A DNA stretch of 64,000 nt, from positions 1,178,001 through 1,242,000 of the forward strand of contig CAVRAV010000001.1 of NCBI GenBank assembly GCA_963719165.1, given 5' to 3'. Source of the stretch: JAOUEA01 sp963719165 (GTDB taxonomy: Bacteria > Actinomycetota > UBA4738 > HRBIN12). The translations under genes were made by a program, and so were the position numbers. Positions 1 to 9,033 of the stretch are shown here, piece by piece (positions within the stretch are counted from its first letter, which is position 1; the number at the start of each line of letters is the position of its first letter). A model generated the notes under the pieces. The model made no database searches. It was not told where the DNA came from and saw only the letters and a list, made by a program, of their open reading frames with translations.

Positions 1-816
1 GTGACGCAGATCCAACTCCCGCCCGAGGACCGCGAGACCAAGCGGCAGCTCCCGAGCCTGCTGGACGTGCGGCGACGACTCCGCAAGGGCAACCGCCTCC
101 CGTCCCACGGTCCCGAGATCGATGAGCGAACGGCCGTCGCCGGCAAGAGCGGCGCCCTGCGAGCTGCCGTGTTCGGGATGAACGATGGCCTCTTGTCGAA
201 CGCGGCGCTGATCATGGGGTTCGCGGGGGCTTCCCAGAACCGTAGCCTCATCGTGCTGGCGGGGATCTCGGGGCTGTTGGCCGGCGCGTTCTCCATGGGC
301 GCGGGCGAGTACGTCTCCATGCGGGTACAGCGCGAGATGCTCGAACGGCTGCTCCATCTGGAACGTCACGAGCTCGAGATGGACCCTGAGACGGAGCAGC
401 TGGAGCTCGCGGAGATCTACCGAGGCAAGGGCCTGTCGGCGGAACTCGCGGCCCAGGTCGCCGCAGAGGTCATGAAAGATCCCGCCGTGGCGCTCGATAC
501 CCATGCGCGCGAGGAGCTGGGGCTCGATCCCGACGAGGGGCTGGGATCGCCTTGGCGCGCCGCGATGTCATCCTTCGTGATGTTTGCGGTGGGGGCCGTG
601 ATCCCGCTGTTCCCCTTCTTCTTCGCGTCCGGGCGGAGCGCCACGATCGCCTCGCTCGTCCTCACGGCGCTCGCCCTGTCGATCATGGGTGCTTTGACGT
701 CGCTGCTCACCGGCAAGCATCCGGTCGTCTCGGCCCTGCGCCAACTCGCGATCGGCGTGGCGGCGATGGCCGTGACATACACGATCGGTTCGCTGCTCGG
801 CGTCACGGCGACGTGA
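1..816 (+). CDS. VIT1/CCC1 family membrane transporter
   Basis: Membrane protein of the VIT1/CCC1 (vacuolar iron transporter-like) family, which moves Fe2+ or Mn2+ across membranes. The 271-residue product has a charged N-terminal tail of about 45 residues. It then shows the family pattern AVFGMNDGLLSNAALIMGFAGAS (first helix, residues about 55-77, written here only as a family landmark: GMNDGLLSN), a second helix ending in GAFSMGAGEYVSMRVQRE, an acidic cytosolic stretch (ERHELEMDPETEQLELAEIY), and three more hydrophobic helices to the C-terminus. The acidic middle segment is where the family binds metal. The first base of the window is a GTG in frame, so this may be the true start, but the gene could also begin upstream outside the window. 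The stop overlaps the next start by 4 nt (GTGA). Substrate is inferred from family only. Confidence 0.85.
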   Translation: MTQIQLPPEDRETKRQLPSLLDVRRRLRKGNRLPSHGPEIDERTAVAGKSGALRAAVFGMNDGLLSNAALIMGFAGASQNRSLIVLAGISGLLAGAFSMGAGEYVSMRVQREMLERLLHLERHELEMDPETEQLELAEIYRGKGLSAELAAQVAAEVMKDPAVALDTHAREELGLDPDEGLGSPWRAAMSSFVMFAVGAVIPLFPFFFASGRSATIASLVLTALALSIMGALTSLLTGKHPVVSALRQLAIGVAAMAVTYTIGSLLGVTAT

Positions 817-1355
817 GACGCCGGCGCGCAGGCAAGCGGCCCGATGTCGCCGCGAGCGTGGAGGTTCGCGACGTGGCGCCCGATGAGTACGCGGAGGCGG
901 GCCGCGTGACCGCGGATGCGTACCGGGAGTTCGTGCGGCCCGACGACGACGGTTGGAACCGCTACCTCGAGACGCTTGGCGACATCGCGGCGCGCGTCGG
1001 ACACACATCCGTCCTCGTGGCCGTCGAGATCACCGGCGTCGTGGGCACGGTCACGCTGGAATTGGATGGGCGCATCGATCCCGACGAAGACGGCGCCTTG
1101 GCCCCTCACCAGGCCCATATCAGGATGCTCGGCGTGAGCCCGCAGGCGCGAGGGCGCGGCATCGCTCGAGCGCTCATGGCGGCCTGCGAATCGCGCGCGT
1201 TGGACGCCGGACGCACCCTGATGACCCTCAACACCACCGAACGGATGCAGGCCGCCCAGCGCATGTATGAGGCGATGGGCTACGAGCGCGGCGAGGACCG
1301 GGTGTTCCCGGACGGGTTCGTGCTCCTCAGCTACGCGAAGCACCTGACCCGCTAG
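813..1355 (+). CDS. GNAT family N-acetyltransferase
   Basis: A 180-residue GNAT acetyltransferase using acetyl-CoA. The acetyl-CoA loop is visible as the segment MLGVSPQARGRGIARALM (Q/RxxGxG/A type) at about residues 109-126, followed by the usual C-terminal region with YEAMGYERGED. The acceptor substrate cannot be told from sequence. The GTG at 813 overlaps the stop of the transporter by 4 nt and suggests translational coupling. An alternative GTG at 858 would remove an Arg-rich, non-GNAT N-terminus and gives a more typical start (VEVRDVAPDEY), so the N-terminus is uncertain. Confidence 0.8.
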   Translation: MRRRRAGKRPDVAASVEVRDVAPDEYAEAGRVTADAYREFVRPDDDGWNRYLETLGDIAARVGHTSVLVAVEITGVVGTVTLELDGRIDPDEDGALAPHQAHIRMLGVSPQARGRGIARALMAACESRALDAGRTLMTLNTTERMQAAQRMYEAMGYERGEDRVFPDGFVLLSYAKHLTR

Positions 1356-1359
1356 CCGC

Positions 1360-3327
1360 TCATGCGGGACCGGGCGGGACGACCTCCCCCGTACGCAACA
1401 GCAGGCCGTCCTCCAGTTCCGCCTCCACTAACCCGCCTCTGAACTGCTGTTCGTACAGCTGGGCGTACAGGCCCCCGCGCTTCAGGAGCTCTTCGTGCGT
1501 GCCGCGTTCCCTCACGCGTCCGCGGTCGATCACGAAGATCACGTCCGCCTTCAAGATCGTGGACAGGCGGTGCGCGATCGCGATCGTCGTGCGGCCCTGC
1601 ATGAGTGGCTCGAGGGCCGATTGCACCAATCGCTCGGACGTGGTGTCGAGCGAGGAAGTGGCTTCGTCGAGGATCAGGATCCTGGGATCCTTCAGGACCA
1701 CGCGCGCGATGGCGAGTCGCTGCTTCTCACCGCCGGAGAGCTTGTACCCGCGCTCGCCCACGATCGTGTCGTATCGCTCCGGCAGCTCCACGATGCGCTC
1801 GTGGATGTTCGCCGCGCGCGCCGCCGCCTCCATCTCCTCCTGGGTGGAGGTGGGCCTCCCGTACATGAGGTTGCGCCGGATGGTGGTGTGGAACAGGTAG
1901 GTCTCCTGCGTCACCACGCCGATCATCTCGCCGAGGGACTCCAGGGCGTAGCTCCGCACGTCGAGGTCGTCGATGAGCACGCGGCCCTGCTGGACGTCGT
2001 AGAGCCGCGGCACGAGGTAGGTCACCGTGGTCTTTCCGGCGCCACTCGGGCCGACCAGGGCCGCGAGCTGGCCCGGGGCGATCTCCAAACTCACGTCGTC
2101 CAGCGTCCACTCGCGGGGCGCCTCGTTGGCGAGCGCGAGGTCCTCGGGAATCGGCGAGGACTCATGCGGCGGGGCCTCGTACCGGAACCGGACGTGATCC
2201 ATGACGACCTTGCCCCGTATGGTCGAGAGGTCGGGCTTGACGGCGTCGGGGGGATCCTCGAGCTCGTGATCCATGTCCAGGTACTCGAAGATGCGGTCGA
2301 AGAGCGCGAACGAGGACTGCACCTCGGTGGAGACTTGGAGCATCGATCCGATCGGGAAGAAGAGTCGGGACTGCAACGTGGTGAACCCGACGAGCGTGCC
2401 GTACAGGATGGGGTTGGCGGGGTGTCCGCTGTTCACCCACCCCGCCACGAGGTAGACGAGCGCCGGCGTGATCGAGAAGAAGGTCCCCACGACGGCGAAG
2501 AACGAGCGACCGATCATGGTCTGGCGGATCTGCAATCCGGTGAGCCGTTCGTTCTCTTCGTTGAACCGGCCGATCTCGTGTCGCTGGCGCCCGAATGACT
2601 TGGACAGCAAGATCCCGCTCACGCTGAGCGTCTCTTCGGTGATCGACGTCATGTCCGCCATCGTGCGCTGCGTGCTGGTCGCCACCACGCGGCGCGCCCG
2701 CCCGACCTTCACCGTGAGCCACAGGAACAACGGCAAGAGCGCAAGCGATAGCAGGGTGAGGGGCACCGAGAGGATCAGCATGGCGATGAGCGTGCTGACG
2801 ATCGTGACGACGTTCGCGAGGACGTTGGAGGCCGTGTCCGTGACCACGGTCTGCACGCCGCCGACGTCGTTGGCGAGCCGGGATTGGATCTCGCCCGTAC
2901 GCGTGGTGGTGAAGAACCGAAGGGGCATGAACTGCAGGTGGGAGTACAGCGAGTTGCGAAGATCCTGCATCACGCGGAGCCCCACGAGGTTCGCGTAGTA
3001 GGTCTGCCCGATGCCGATGATGCTCGTGACGACGGGGATCGCGATCATGAACGCCACGTACCGGTAGAGCAGGGGTAGGTTGGGGCAGGCGGCGCCGGCG
3101 CAGGACCCGGGCGGATTGCCGAAGAGGGCGTCGTTGAACACCTTCACGATCAGGAGCGGATTGATCACGCCCAGGCCGGAGGTGATGACGATGGCCACCG
3201 CGACCAAGCCCACCTTGGCCCGGTACGGGCGGAACGTCGCCACGACGCGACGCACCGTCGTGCGGTCGACCGGCCGCTGGTCCTCGGGCTCGGGCGGCAC
3301 AGCGTAGAACCCCCGATGTCGACCCAT
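1360..3327 (-). CDS. ABC transporter, fused permease-ATPase exporter
   Basis: Half-size type IV ABC exporter of 655 residues (MsbA/LmrA/BmrA-like): N-terminal six-helix transmembrane domain (about residues 30-330) and C-terminal nucleotide-binding domain (about 370-640). The ATPase motifs are complete: Walker A GPSGAGKTT, signature LSGGEKQRLAIARV, Walker B ILILDEATSSLD and the H-loop AHRLST. Such proteins act as dimers exporting lipids, peptides or drugs; the substrate here is unknown. The start at 3327 (MGRHRGFYAV) is preferred over an upstream ATG at 3381. It is preceded at 6 nt by a TATGCT box (3334-3339), so a leaderless transcript could start here in addition to read-through from the upstream uracil-DNA glycosylase gene, which ends 25 nt before. 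Confidence 0.92.
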   Translation of the reverse strand: MGRHRGFYAVPPEPEDQRPVDRTTVRRVVATFRPYRAKVGLVAVAIVITSGLGVINPLLIVKVFNDALFGNPPGSCAGAACPNLPLLYRYVAFMIAIPVVTSIIGIGQTYYANLVGLRVMQDLRNSLYSHLQFMPLRFFTTTRTGEIQSRLANDVGGVQTVVTDTASNVLANVVTIVSTLIAMLILSVPLTLLSLALLPLFLWLTVKVGRARRVVATSTQRTMADMTSITEETLSVSGILLSKSFGRQRHEIGRFNEENERLTGLQIRQTMIGRSFFAVVGTFFSITPALVYLVAGWVNSGHPANPILYGTLVGFTTLQSRLFFPIGSMLQVSTEVQSSFALFDRIFEYLDMDHELEDPPDAVKPDLSTIRGKVVMDHVRFRYEAPPHESSPIPEDLALANEAPREWTLDDVSLEIAPGQLAALVGPSGAGKTTVTYLVPRLYDVQQGRVLIDDLDVRSYALESLGEMIGVVTQETYLFHTTIRRNLMYGRPTSTQEEMEAAARAANIHERIVELPERYDTIVGERGYKLSGGEKQRLAIARVVLKDPRILILDEATSSLDTTSERLVQSALEPLMQGRTTIAIAHRLSTILKADVIFVIDRGRVRERGTHEELLKRGGLYAQLYEQQFRGGLVEAELEDGLLLRTGEVVPPGPA

Positions 3328-3352
3328 CCGCCCAGCATACGGGCGCCCTGTG

Positions 3353-4057
3353 CTACGCCTCGCCCTCGCGGATCCCCGCAAGTTCGCAGGCCCGCGCCAT
3401 GACCGCGTCCATCATGTCCGGGGTCAACTTGCCGGTGAAGGTGTTCTGCTGGCTGGGGTGGAAGCAGCCGAGCAGGACGTACGGACCGGCCGTGGTTTCC
3501 GCCCCGTGGGCGAATCGAGGCTTGGGTCGCACGGGGTCGCCGAGGGCGGCCACCGCGCGCAGCGCGCCGTCCCACGCGAAGGAGCCCAGGGCCACCACGA
3601 CGCGCAGCCGGCCCAGCGCGGCCAGCTCTCGCTCCAGGAACGGCAAGCAACGGTCGCGCTCCTGCGGCGTGGGCTTGTTGGCCGGGGGCGCGCAACGGTT
3701 CACCGCGGTGACATAGGCGTCGACGAGCTTCAGGCCGTCGTCGAGCCCCGAGCTGGTCGGCTGGTTCGCGAGGCCCGTTCGGTGCAGCGAGGCATACAGG
3801 AAGTCCCCGGAGCGGTCCCCCGTGAAGACCCGGCCCGTTCGATTCCCCCCGTGCGCGGCCGGAGCCAGCCCGAGGATCAGCAATCGGGCGGACGGATCCC
3901 CGAACCCCGGCACCGGCCTGCCCCAGTACTCCTGGTGCGCGAATCGCGCGACCTTCTCTCGCGCCACCTCCTCCCGCCACGCCACGAGCCGCGGGCATGC
4001 GCGGCACGACATGACCTCGCGCCCGATCGCCGCGAGCGTCGTGGGGGATCCGGTCAT
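3353..4057 (-). CDS. Family 5 uracil-DNA glycosylase (UDGb)
   Basis: A 234-residue uracil-DNA glycosylase of the UDGb (family 5) type, which excises uracil and related deaminated bases from DNA to start base excision repair. Motif 1 is GLAPAAHGGNRTG (about residues 63-75), which carries the UDGb Ala in place of the catalytic Asp/Asn of other families. The C-terminal motif is GCFHPSQQNTFTGKL. Four cysteines that would bind a 4Fe-4S cluster are present, two in CRAC near residue 18 and others at RCAPP and GCFHP. The ATG overlaps the stop of the ABC-F gene by 4 nt. Endonuclease III lies a few genes upstream in the same run, so two repair glycosylases share one transcription unit. Confidence 0.9.
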   Translation of the reverse strand: MTGSPTTLAAIGREVMSCRACPRLVAWREEVAREKVARFAHQEYWGRPVPGFGDPSARLLILGLAPAAHGGNRTGRVFTGDRSGDFLYASLHRTGLANQPTSSGLDDGLKLVDAYVTAVNRCAPPANKPTPQERDRCLPFLERELAALGRLRVVVALGSFAWDGALRAVAALGDPVRPKPRFAHGAETTAGPYVLLGCFHPSQQNTFTGKLTPDMMDAVMARACELAGIREGEA

Positions 4058-5697
4058 CGCTCCCGGGCCTCGCGCGGCCGCGCGGCCGCCCAGTCGTCGA
4101 AGCTCCCCGGCGAGGACGTGACCGAGCCGTCGCGGACCTCTACGATCCGGTCGGGGATCCGGTCGAGGAGGTAGCGATCGTGTGAGATGACGATCGCCGT
4201 GCCGTCGTAAGACTCCAGGGCGCCCTCGAGGACCTCCATGCTCTCGATGTCGAGGTGGTTGGTGGGCTCGTCCAACAGGAGGCAGTTCGCGCCGCCCAGC
4301 ATCAACAGGCAGAGCTGGAGTCGCGTGCGCTCGCCGCCGCTCAAGGTTCCCACCGGCTGGCGCATCTGGTCGTAGCGGAACAGGAAGCGGGCCAGGAGCG
4401 ATACCGCCTCCTCCTCGTACATCGGCCTGGCGTTGCGGAGGAACTCGATGGGCGTGAGGTGGGGAGGCTCGGTCTCGTGCCCCTGCGCGAGGTAGCCGAA
4501 CTGGACCGCGGGGCCCGCCCAACGTTCGCCCGCGCTCGGCGCGAGCCGGCCCGCCAGGACCGAGCCGAGCACGGACTTGCCCGACCCGTTGGCTCCGATC
4601 ACGCCGATGCGTTCGCCGCGGTACACCGTGAGGGAGATGTCGAGCAGTACCGGATCGTCGCCGAACGCGAGGCTCACGCCCCGCAGGTCCACGATCTTGT
4701 TGCCGCCGCGTTGAGCGCTGCGCATCGACAGCGCGATCTTGCGACGTTCGAAGACGGGTCGCTCGACCTCGTCCATGCGCCCGATACGCCGCTGCATGTT
4801 CCGCGCGTGGATGATGTGGCTCTTGTTGACCACGATGCTCGCCCACAGCTCGAACCGTGCGATCGCCTCCTCAAGGCGCGCGATCTCCTTCTGCTGGGTC
4901 ACGTACTGCTGCTGCTGTCGCTTCAGCGCGATCTCCTTGGCCACGGCGAACGCGCTGTAGTTGCCCGGCCACAAGGTCAAGCGCCCGCCGTCGAGCTCCG
5001 CGATCTGCGAGACGGTCTCGTCCAGGAGGAACCGATCGTGCGAGACCGTCACTACGGCCCCGGGGAACTCGGCCACCAACCGCTCGAGTTGCGCGCGGCG
5101 GTCCGCGTCGAGGTGCGTCTCCGGCTCATCGAGCAGGAGGAGGCCCGGCTGACAGATGAGGCATGCCGCGAGCGTCACGAGCTTGCGCTGACCGCCCGAG
5201 AGCGCCGTCGTCGGCAACGTGAGGTCGTGCGCATCGAACCCGAGCGAACGCAACAACGCCTCCGCCTCGCCCGCGAGTCCGGCCCCGCCCGCCGCCACCC
5301 AACGATCGAGGAGCTCCTGCTGGCGGATCAGGACGCGATCCATCTTGTCGAGGTCGGCGACGACCCCAGGCCGTGCCAGATCCGCCTCCACCGCACGAAG
5401 CTCGGCGTCGAGGGACCCCACCTCGGGCCGCGCGGACAGCAGGGTCTGCACGGGTGTGCGCTCGTCGCCGTCGGGGTTCTGTTCGAGGTAGGCGGTGACG
5501 AGGCCCTTGCGCCGGGCGACCTCCCCGGCGTTGGGCGCCTCCAGATCCGCGAGGATCCTGAGCAACGTCGACTTGCCCGCGCCGTTCGGCCCCACGATCC
5601 CGATACGCGCCCCTTCGCCCACATCGAGGTCCACGCCCCGGAGCACGGGCCACGACCCGAAGGACTTCTCCACGCCGACGAGGCCGACGACGGTCAT
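4054..5697 (-). CDS. ABC-F family ATP-binding protein
   Basis: Soluble twin-ATPase of the ABC-F family, 547 residues. It has two ABC domains: Walker A GPNGAGKST (about residue 37) and GANGSGKSV (about 350), signatures LSGGQRKLVTLAA and LSGGERTRLQLCL, and Walker B LLLLDEPETHLD and CLLLDEPTNHLD. A charged linker (AKEIALKRQQQQYVTQQKEI and following) separates them, as in ribosome-associated ABC-F proteins such as EttA, Uup or antibiotic-protection factors. There are no transmembrane segments. I chose the start MTVVGLVGVEKSFG at 5697, which overlaps the GNAT stop by 4 nt, over an in-frame upstream ATG at 5805. Whether it is a translation factor or a resistance protein cannot be decided from sequence. 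Confidence 0.9.
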   Translation of the reverse strand: MTVVGLVGVEKSFGSWPVLRGVDLDVGEGARIGIVGPNGAGKSTLLRILADLEAPNAGEVARRKGLVTAYLEQNPDGDERTPVQTLLSARPEVGSLDAELRAVEADLARPGVVADLDKMDRVLIRQQELLDRWVAAGGAGLAGEAEALLRSLGFDAHDLTLPTTALSGGQRKLVTLAACLICQPGLLLLDEPETHLDADRRAQLERLVAEFPGAVVTVSHDRFLLDETVSQIAELDGGRLTLWPGNYSAFAVAKEIALKRQQQQYVTQQKEIARLEEAIARFELWASIVVNKSHIIHARNMQRRIGRMDEVERPVFERRKIALSMRSAQRGGNKIVDLRGVSLAFGDDPVLLDISLTVYRGERIGVIGANGSGKSVLGSVLAGRLAPSAGERWAGPAVQFGYLAQGHETEPPHLTPIEFLRNARPMYEEEAVSLLARFLFRYDQMRQPVGTLSGGERTRLQLCLLMLGGANCLLLDEPTNHLDIESMEVLEGALESYDGTAIVISHDRYLLDRIPDRIVEVRDGSVTSSPGSFDDWAAARPREARER

Positions 5698-6371
5698 GGC
5701 GGGGCGTTGAGCTCGCGCAGGGAAACCGATCCAGGCTCCCCCGCGAGCCAGCGTTCGAGGTTCGCTTTGCGCGTGGGCCATTCGCGGTCGAGCATCGAGA
5801 ACCACGCCGTGTCTCGGTTGCGACCCTTGACGATCATGTGCTGTCGGAACACGCCCTCGAACGTGAACCCCAGGCGGAGGGCCGCCGCCCGGGAGCGCGC
5901 GTTGAGCGCGTCACATTTCCACTCCACCCTTCGGTTCCCGAGCTCGTCGAAGGCGCGCGAGAGCAGCAGCCCGACCGTCTCGGTGTTGACCCGTGTTCGC
6001 TGCACGTCGGGCCCGTACCAGATGTGCCCGACCTCCACGTGGCGCATGGCCGTGTCCACGTTGAGGAAGCTCACGATCCCGACCGGCGTCCCCGCCGTCC
6101 GCTCGATCACGGCGTAGAAGCGCGGGTCCTCGGAGTCCGCGATCTCTGCGAGCCACGTTCGCATCGACGGCTCGTCACCGAAGGGGCCGTACGACAGGTA
6201 CGTCCACACGGCGTCTCGCTCGGGACTGCCGTGGGCAGCGGCGAACAGATCCGCCGCGTGCGCGGATGGCTCGAGCCGGACGAGCGAGACCCAGGTGCCC
6301 GCCATGGGGGCTGCCGACGGCGCGCGCGCCGTCGTCGGATCGACGCTCTCTCCGAGGGGCAGATCGTTCAC
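5694..6371 (-). CDS. GNAT acetyltransferase, RimJ/RimL-like
   Basis: A 225-residue acetyltransferase of the RimJ/RimL (Acetyltransf_3) type, similar to proteins that acetylate N-termini or small amines. Family landmarks are the central strand GIVSFLNVDTAMRHVEVGHIWYGPDVQRTRVNTE (cited as GHIWYGP), the acetyl-CoA-proximal region and RVEWKCDALNARSRAAALRLGF (cited as WKCDALNARS) with FEGVFRQHMI near the end. The start is a GTG at 6371, with GGAGCGAG upstream as a possible RBS. An internal ATG at 6305 (MAGTWVSL) would remove a low-complexity N-terminus. A 69-nt gap separates it from the gene upstream, the largest gap within this operon-like run. Confidence 0.85.
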   Translation of the reverse strand: MNDLPLGESVDPTTARAPSAAPMAGTWVSLVRLEPSAHAADLFAAAHGSPERDAVWTYLSYGPFGDEPSMRTWLAEIADSEDPRFYAVIERTAGTPVGIVSFLNVDTAMRHVEVGHIWYGPDVQRTRVNTETVGLLLSRAFDELGNRRVEWKCDALNARSRAAALRLGFTFEGVFRQHMIVKGRNRDTAWFSMLDREWPTRKANLERWLAGEPGSVSLRELNAPP

Positions 6372-6440
6372 TCGCTCGCTCCGATCGCGGTCGGGGGCAC
6401 GGACGGAGTGAAGGCTACCCGCGACCGGGCGCCGCCGGGC

Positions 6441-6842
6441 TCAGGTTCGCAGCTCGTGGAACGCTCGCTCAGCCGCGGCGAACGGCATCAACGGATCGAT
6501 CAACGACTCCACGCTCGCGAGCAGCCCCTCGAAACCGCCGAGCTCCGGCGCCTCCTCGCGGAGCCGCCTCGCGAGGAGGAGGCCCTCTCGAAGGCCGTCT
6601 TCGCAGGGCCCCCACGCCGACTCCAGGGGAGGGCGCCGCCAGGCCGGCATGCGCGCGAGGGCGCGACCCAGGCCGGCCTCGTAGTCCAGCAGGGCGTCGG
6701 GGAGTGGGCGACCGGCCATCCGCGTGGTGGGCATGCACTCGGTGAGCGCCGCCTTGGCGCCCTCGACGTCCGCGAGCACCTCCAGGAAGGCGGCGCGGGG
6801 CGCGGCGAGCTCCTCCGGAAGCCGTCGGCGGCGGAAGATCAC
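6441..6842 (-). CDS. Conserved hypothetical protein, helical
   Basis: A 133-residue protein that I do not recognise. It starts with basic residues (VIFRRRRLPEEL) and is otherwise predicted to be all-helical with many Ala, Leu and Glu. A Tyr-Glu-Ala segment lies near residue 54 and a WRRPPLESAWGPCEDGLREG stretch near residue 69. There is no signal peptide and no metal motif. The GTG start overlaps the GDPD stop by 4 nt, so it is probably co-translated with the phosphodiesterase upstream. The reading frame is supported by this overlap and by typical high-GC third-position bias. Confidence 0.6.
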   Translation of the reverse strand: MIFRRRRLPEELAAPRAAFLEVLADVEGAKAALTECMPTTRMAGRPLPDALLDYEAGLGRALARMPAWRRPPLESAWGPCEDGLREGLLLARRLREEAPELGGFEGLLASVESLIDPLMPFAAAERAFHELRT

Positions 6843-7615
6843 CCCAGCCCCGCCGCACGGCGGGCGTCCACGATCGCAGCCGGGTCGTTCGTGGCGACGG
6901 CATCCACGCCGGCCCGCATGAGCTCCACGCACACCCGCGGGTCGTCCGAGATCCACGTGCCCAGCCGCATCCCCGCGGCATGCACCTCAGCCGGGAACGC
7001 CGGTCCGCCCGCGCGGACGGATGCCACCGAGGGAAGGATCCAGTCATGGCCCTGTCCCGAGGCGTAGGCGAACGCGTCATGGGCCTCCACGGCATCGATG
7101 CACAGCCACCCGGTGGAGATCGCGGGGGCGAGTTCCTTCGAGCGCGCGACGGCCAGTGGGTCGAAGCTCGAGATGAGGACCTCGCCCGTGAAGGCCGCGC
7201 CGTCGAGGGCCTCCAACGTGGCCTCGACGACCCGCCCGTGCTCCGTGTCGTAATCCGGCTCCCCCGGGATGTTCTTGATCTCGATATCGACGGCCACGCG
7301 ACCCGAACAGGCGTCGAGGGCCTCTTCGAGGGTCGGGACCCGGGCCGGGCGTCGGGCACCCCACGCGATGCGCAGCGACCTGACCTGAGCCAACGGCAGA
7401 TCCATCACCAGCCCGGCGCCGTCGGTGGTGCGGTCGACGCCTGCGTCATGCATCACCACCGCATGGCCGTCGCCGGTGAGCCTGACGTCGAACTCGATCA
7501 CGTCCGCCCCACCCTCGATGGCGACCTCGAACGCTTCCAGGGTGTTCTCCGGCGCCTTCGCCGAGGCCCCTCTGTGGGCGACCACCTGGGGGGCCGAGGC
7601 CGGCCGCGCGTTCAC
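6839..7615 (-). CDS. Glycerophosphodiester phosphodiesterase family protein
   Basis: Cytosolic GDPD-family phosphodiesterase of 258 residues, which hydrolyses glycerophosphodiesters to sn-glycerol 3-phosphate and an alcohol, or acts on related phosphodiesters. Diagnostic segments are VVAHRGASAKAPENTLEAF (catalytic His and metal-binding Glu near residues 12-24), GADVIEFDVRLTGDG with the metal-binding E-x-D, VVMHDAGVDRTTDG (second catalytic His), and VDIEIKN. No signal peptide is present, so it is an intracellular form like UgpQ. The GTG start overlaps the endonuclease III stop by 4 nt. Confidence 0.9.
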   Translation of the reverse strand: MNARPASAPQVVAHRGASAKAPENTLEAFEVAIEGGADVIEFDVRLTGDGHAVVMHDAGVDRTTDGAGLVMDLPLAQVRSLRIAWGARRPARVPTLEEALDACSGRVAVDIEIKNIPGEPDYDTEHGRVVEATLEALDGAAFTGEVLISSFDPLAVARSKELAPAISTGWLCIDAVEAHDAFAYASGQGHDWILPSVASVRAGGPAFPAEVHAAGMRLGTWISDDPRVCVELMRAGVDAVATNDPAAIVDARRAAGLG

Positions 7616-8277
7616 ACCTGACTCGAAGGACAAAGGTCGCTCAGGATGCACTCGACACACAGGGGCTTCTTCGCGTGGCAGATGGCCCGCCCGTGATCGA
7701 TGATGCGGTAGGAGGCGTCGAACCATTCGGCCTCGGGGATCAGGCGCATGAGGTCTCGCTCGATCTTGTCGGGATCGGACTGCTCGCTGAACCCGAGCCG
7801 GTTCGCCAGGCGTCGCACATGGGTGTCCACCGCGATGCCCTCGACCTTCCCGAAGGCGTTGCCCATCACGATGTTCGCGGTCTTGCGCGCGACGCCCGGC
7901 AGCGTGATCAGATCCTCCATCGTGGCGGGCACCTCCCCGCCGTACGCCTCCACGATGCGGGTGCAGGCGCCGCGGATCGATCGCGTCTTCTGATTGAAGA
8001 ACCCCGTGGACCGGATGTCGTCCTTGAACTCGTCCTCGGACACCGCGAGGTAGTCCTGCGGAGCGCGGTACTTCGCGAACAAGGTCTCCGTCACCATATT
8101 GACCCGCTCGTCCGTGCACTGCGCCGACAGGATCGTGGCAACGAGGCACTCGAGCGGGTTCGTGAAGTTCAGCGCGACGTGGGCGTCGGGGTAGGCCTCG
8201 GCGAGGCGGGCCAACAGGATCGGCGCGCGCTGCTCGATGGGCGAGGCCCTGGTGAGCTGCCGTTGTTTCGGCGTCAT
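7612..8277 (-). CDS. nth: Endonuclease III
   Basis: Bifunctional DNA glycosylase/AP lyase for oxidised pyrimidines, 221 residues, close to the standard family length. The helix-hairpin-helix with the catalytic lysine is LPGVARKTANIV (about residues 127-138), and the catalytic Asp is in GIAVDTHVRRLANR. The 4Fe-4S ligands are complete, CHAKKPLCVECILSDLC, with the C-x6-C-x2-C-x5-C spacing. A TACGCT box lies 7 nt before the ATG (8285-8290), so it may have its own leaderless promoter although only 18 nt separate it from the gene upstream. It shares the gene run with a UDGb glycosylase. Confidence 0.95.
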   Translation of the reverse strand: MTPKQRQLTRASPIEQRAPILLARLAEAYPDAHVALNFTNPLECLVATILSAQCTDERVNMVTETLFAKYRAPQDYLAVSEDEFKDDIRSTGFFNQKTRSIRGACTRIVEAYGGEVPATMEDLITLPGVARKTANIVMGNAFGKVEGIAVDTHVRRLANRLGFSEQSDPDKIERDLMRLIPEAEWFDASYRIIDHGRAICHAKKPLCVECILSDLCPSSQV

Positions 8278-8295
8278 GCGCGGCAGCGTACGACC

Positions 8296-9033
8296 TCAGG
8301 TCCGGAGCAGCGGCAGTTCGAACGCGGCTCCGGCCTCGTGATGGATCCAGTCGCCTCCGGTCATCACGTGCACCCCACCGACGCCGGCCACCGACCAGCC
8401 GCGCCCGTCGCCGACCATGGCCGTGTTCTCGTCGATGCCCACGAGCGTCTCCCCGTCGGGCACCGCGGCGATGATGAAGTCGGTCAGGCCCGGGGCGAAC
8501 CCGTCGAGCGCGTCCCAGTGGGGCCCGAACCAATAGCCGGGGAACAGACCCAAGCCCGGGCGCCAGAGCTCCTCGTCGAATTCGGTGCGGGCGCTATCGG
8601 GCGCGATGTCGCCGAGGCATGCCACGCCTGCGCTGCATCCCGCGTACGCCGTCCCCCGTTCCATCGCCGCGAGCAGCGCCTCCCAGAACGGACTCCCGCT
8701 CAGCACGGATGACAGGTAGGCGGGATTGCCGCCCGAGAAGTACGCGACCGCGGCGTCGTCGAGGGCACGCACGAACTCCGGGCGCTCCGCGTCCTCCCGG
8801 GTCTTGAGCGCGAGGACCTCGGCGGGGATCCCGAGCGTCTCGTAGTGCGCCAATCCCTTGCGCGCCCACATGTCGAAGACGTCGTCGCCCTCGGCGGCGG
8901 AGGCCGTGGGCAGGACGAGCACGCGCTCGCCCGGCGCATCCTCGCGCCCCACCATCCAGCGGTCCACGGACTCCGTCCACGGGTCGAACTCCCCCGCCCC
9001 GAGCAGCGCGATCGCGGGCGTCGCGGGACTCAC
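8296..9033 (-). CDS. Type 1 glutamine amidotransferase-like / peptidase S51 family protein
   Basis: A 245-residue protein of the peptidase S51 (PepE, cyanophycinase-like) group. The nucleophile elbow is AYAGCSAGVACLGD, with Ser in the G-x-S-x-G context near residue 134. FSGGNPAYL and VGIDENTAM are the other conserved blocks of the fold. Members hydrolyse Asp-containing dipeptides or cyanophycin, but substrate is not deducible here. The GTG start overlaps the decarboxylase stop by 4 nt. Confidence 0.8.
   Translation of the reverse strand: MSPATPAIALLGAGEFDPWTESVDRWMVGREDAPGERVLVLPTASAAEGDDVFDMWARKGLAHYETLGIPAEVLALKTREDAERPEFVRALDDAAVAYFSGGNPAYLSSVLSGSPFWEALLAAMERGTAYAGCSAGVACLGDIAPDSARTEFDEELWRPGLGLFPGYWFGPHWDALDGFAPGLTDFIIAAVPDGETLVGIDENTAMVGDGRGWSVAGVGGVHVMTGGDWIHHEAGAAFELPLLRT

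Noticed and set aside
4255..6117. Plus-strand open frame opposite the ABC-F and GNAT genes
   Set aside because: It is a shadow of the ABC-F gene, whose Walker and signature motifs are intact.
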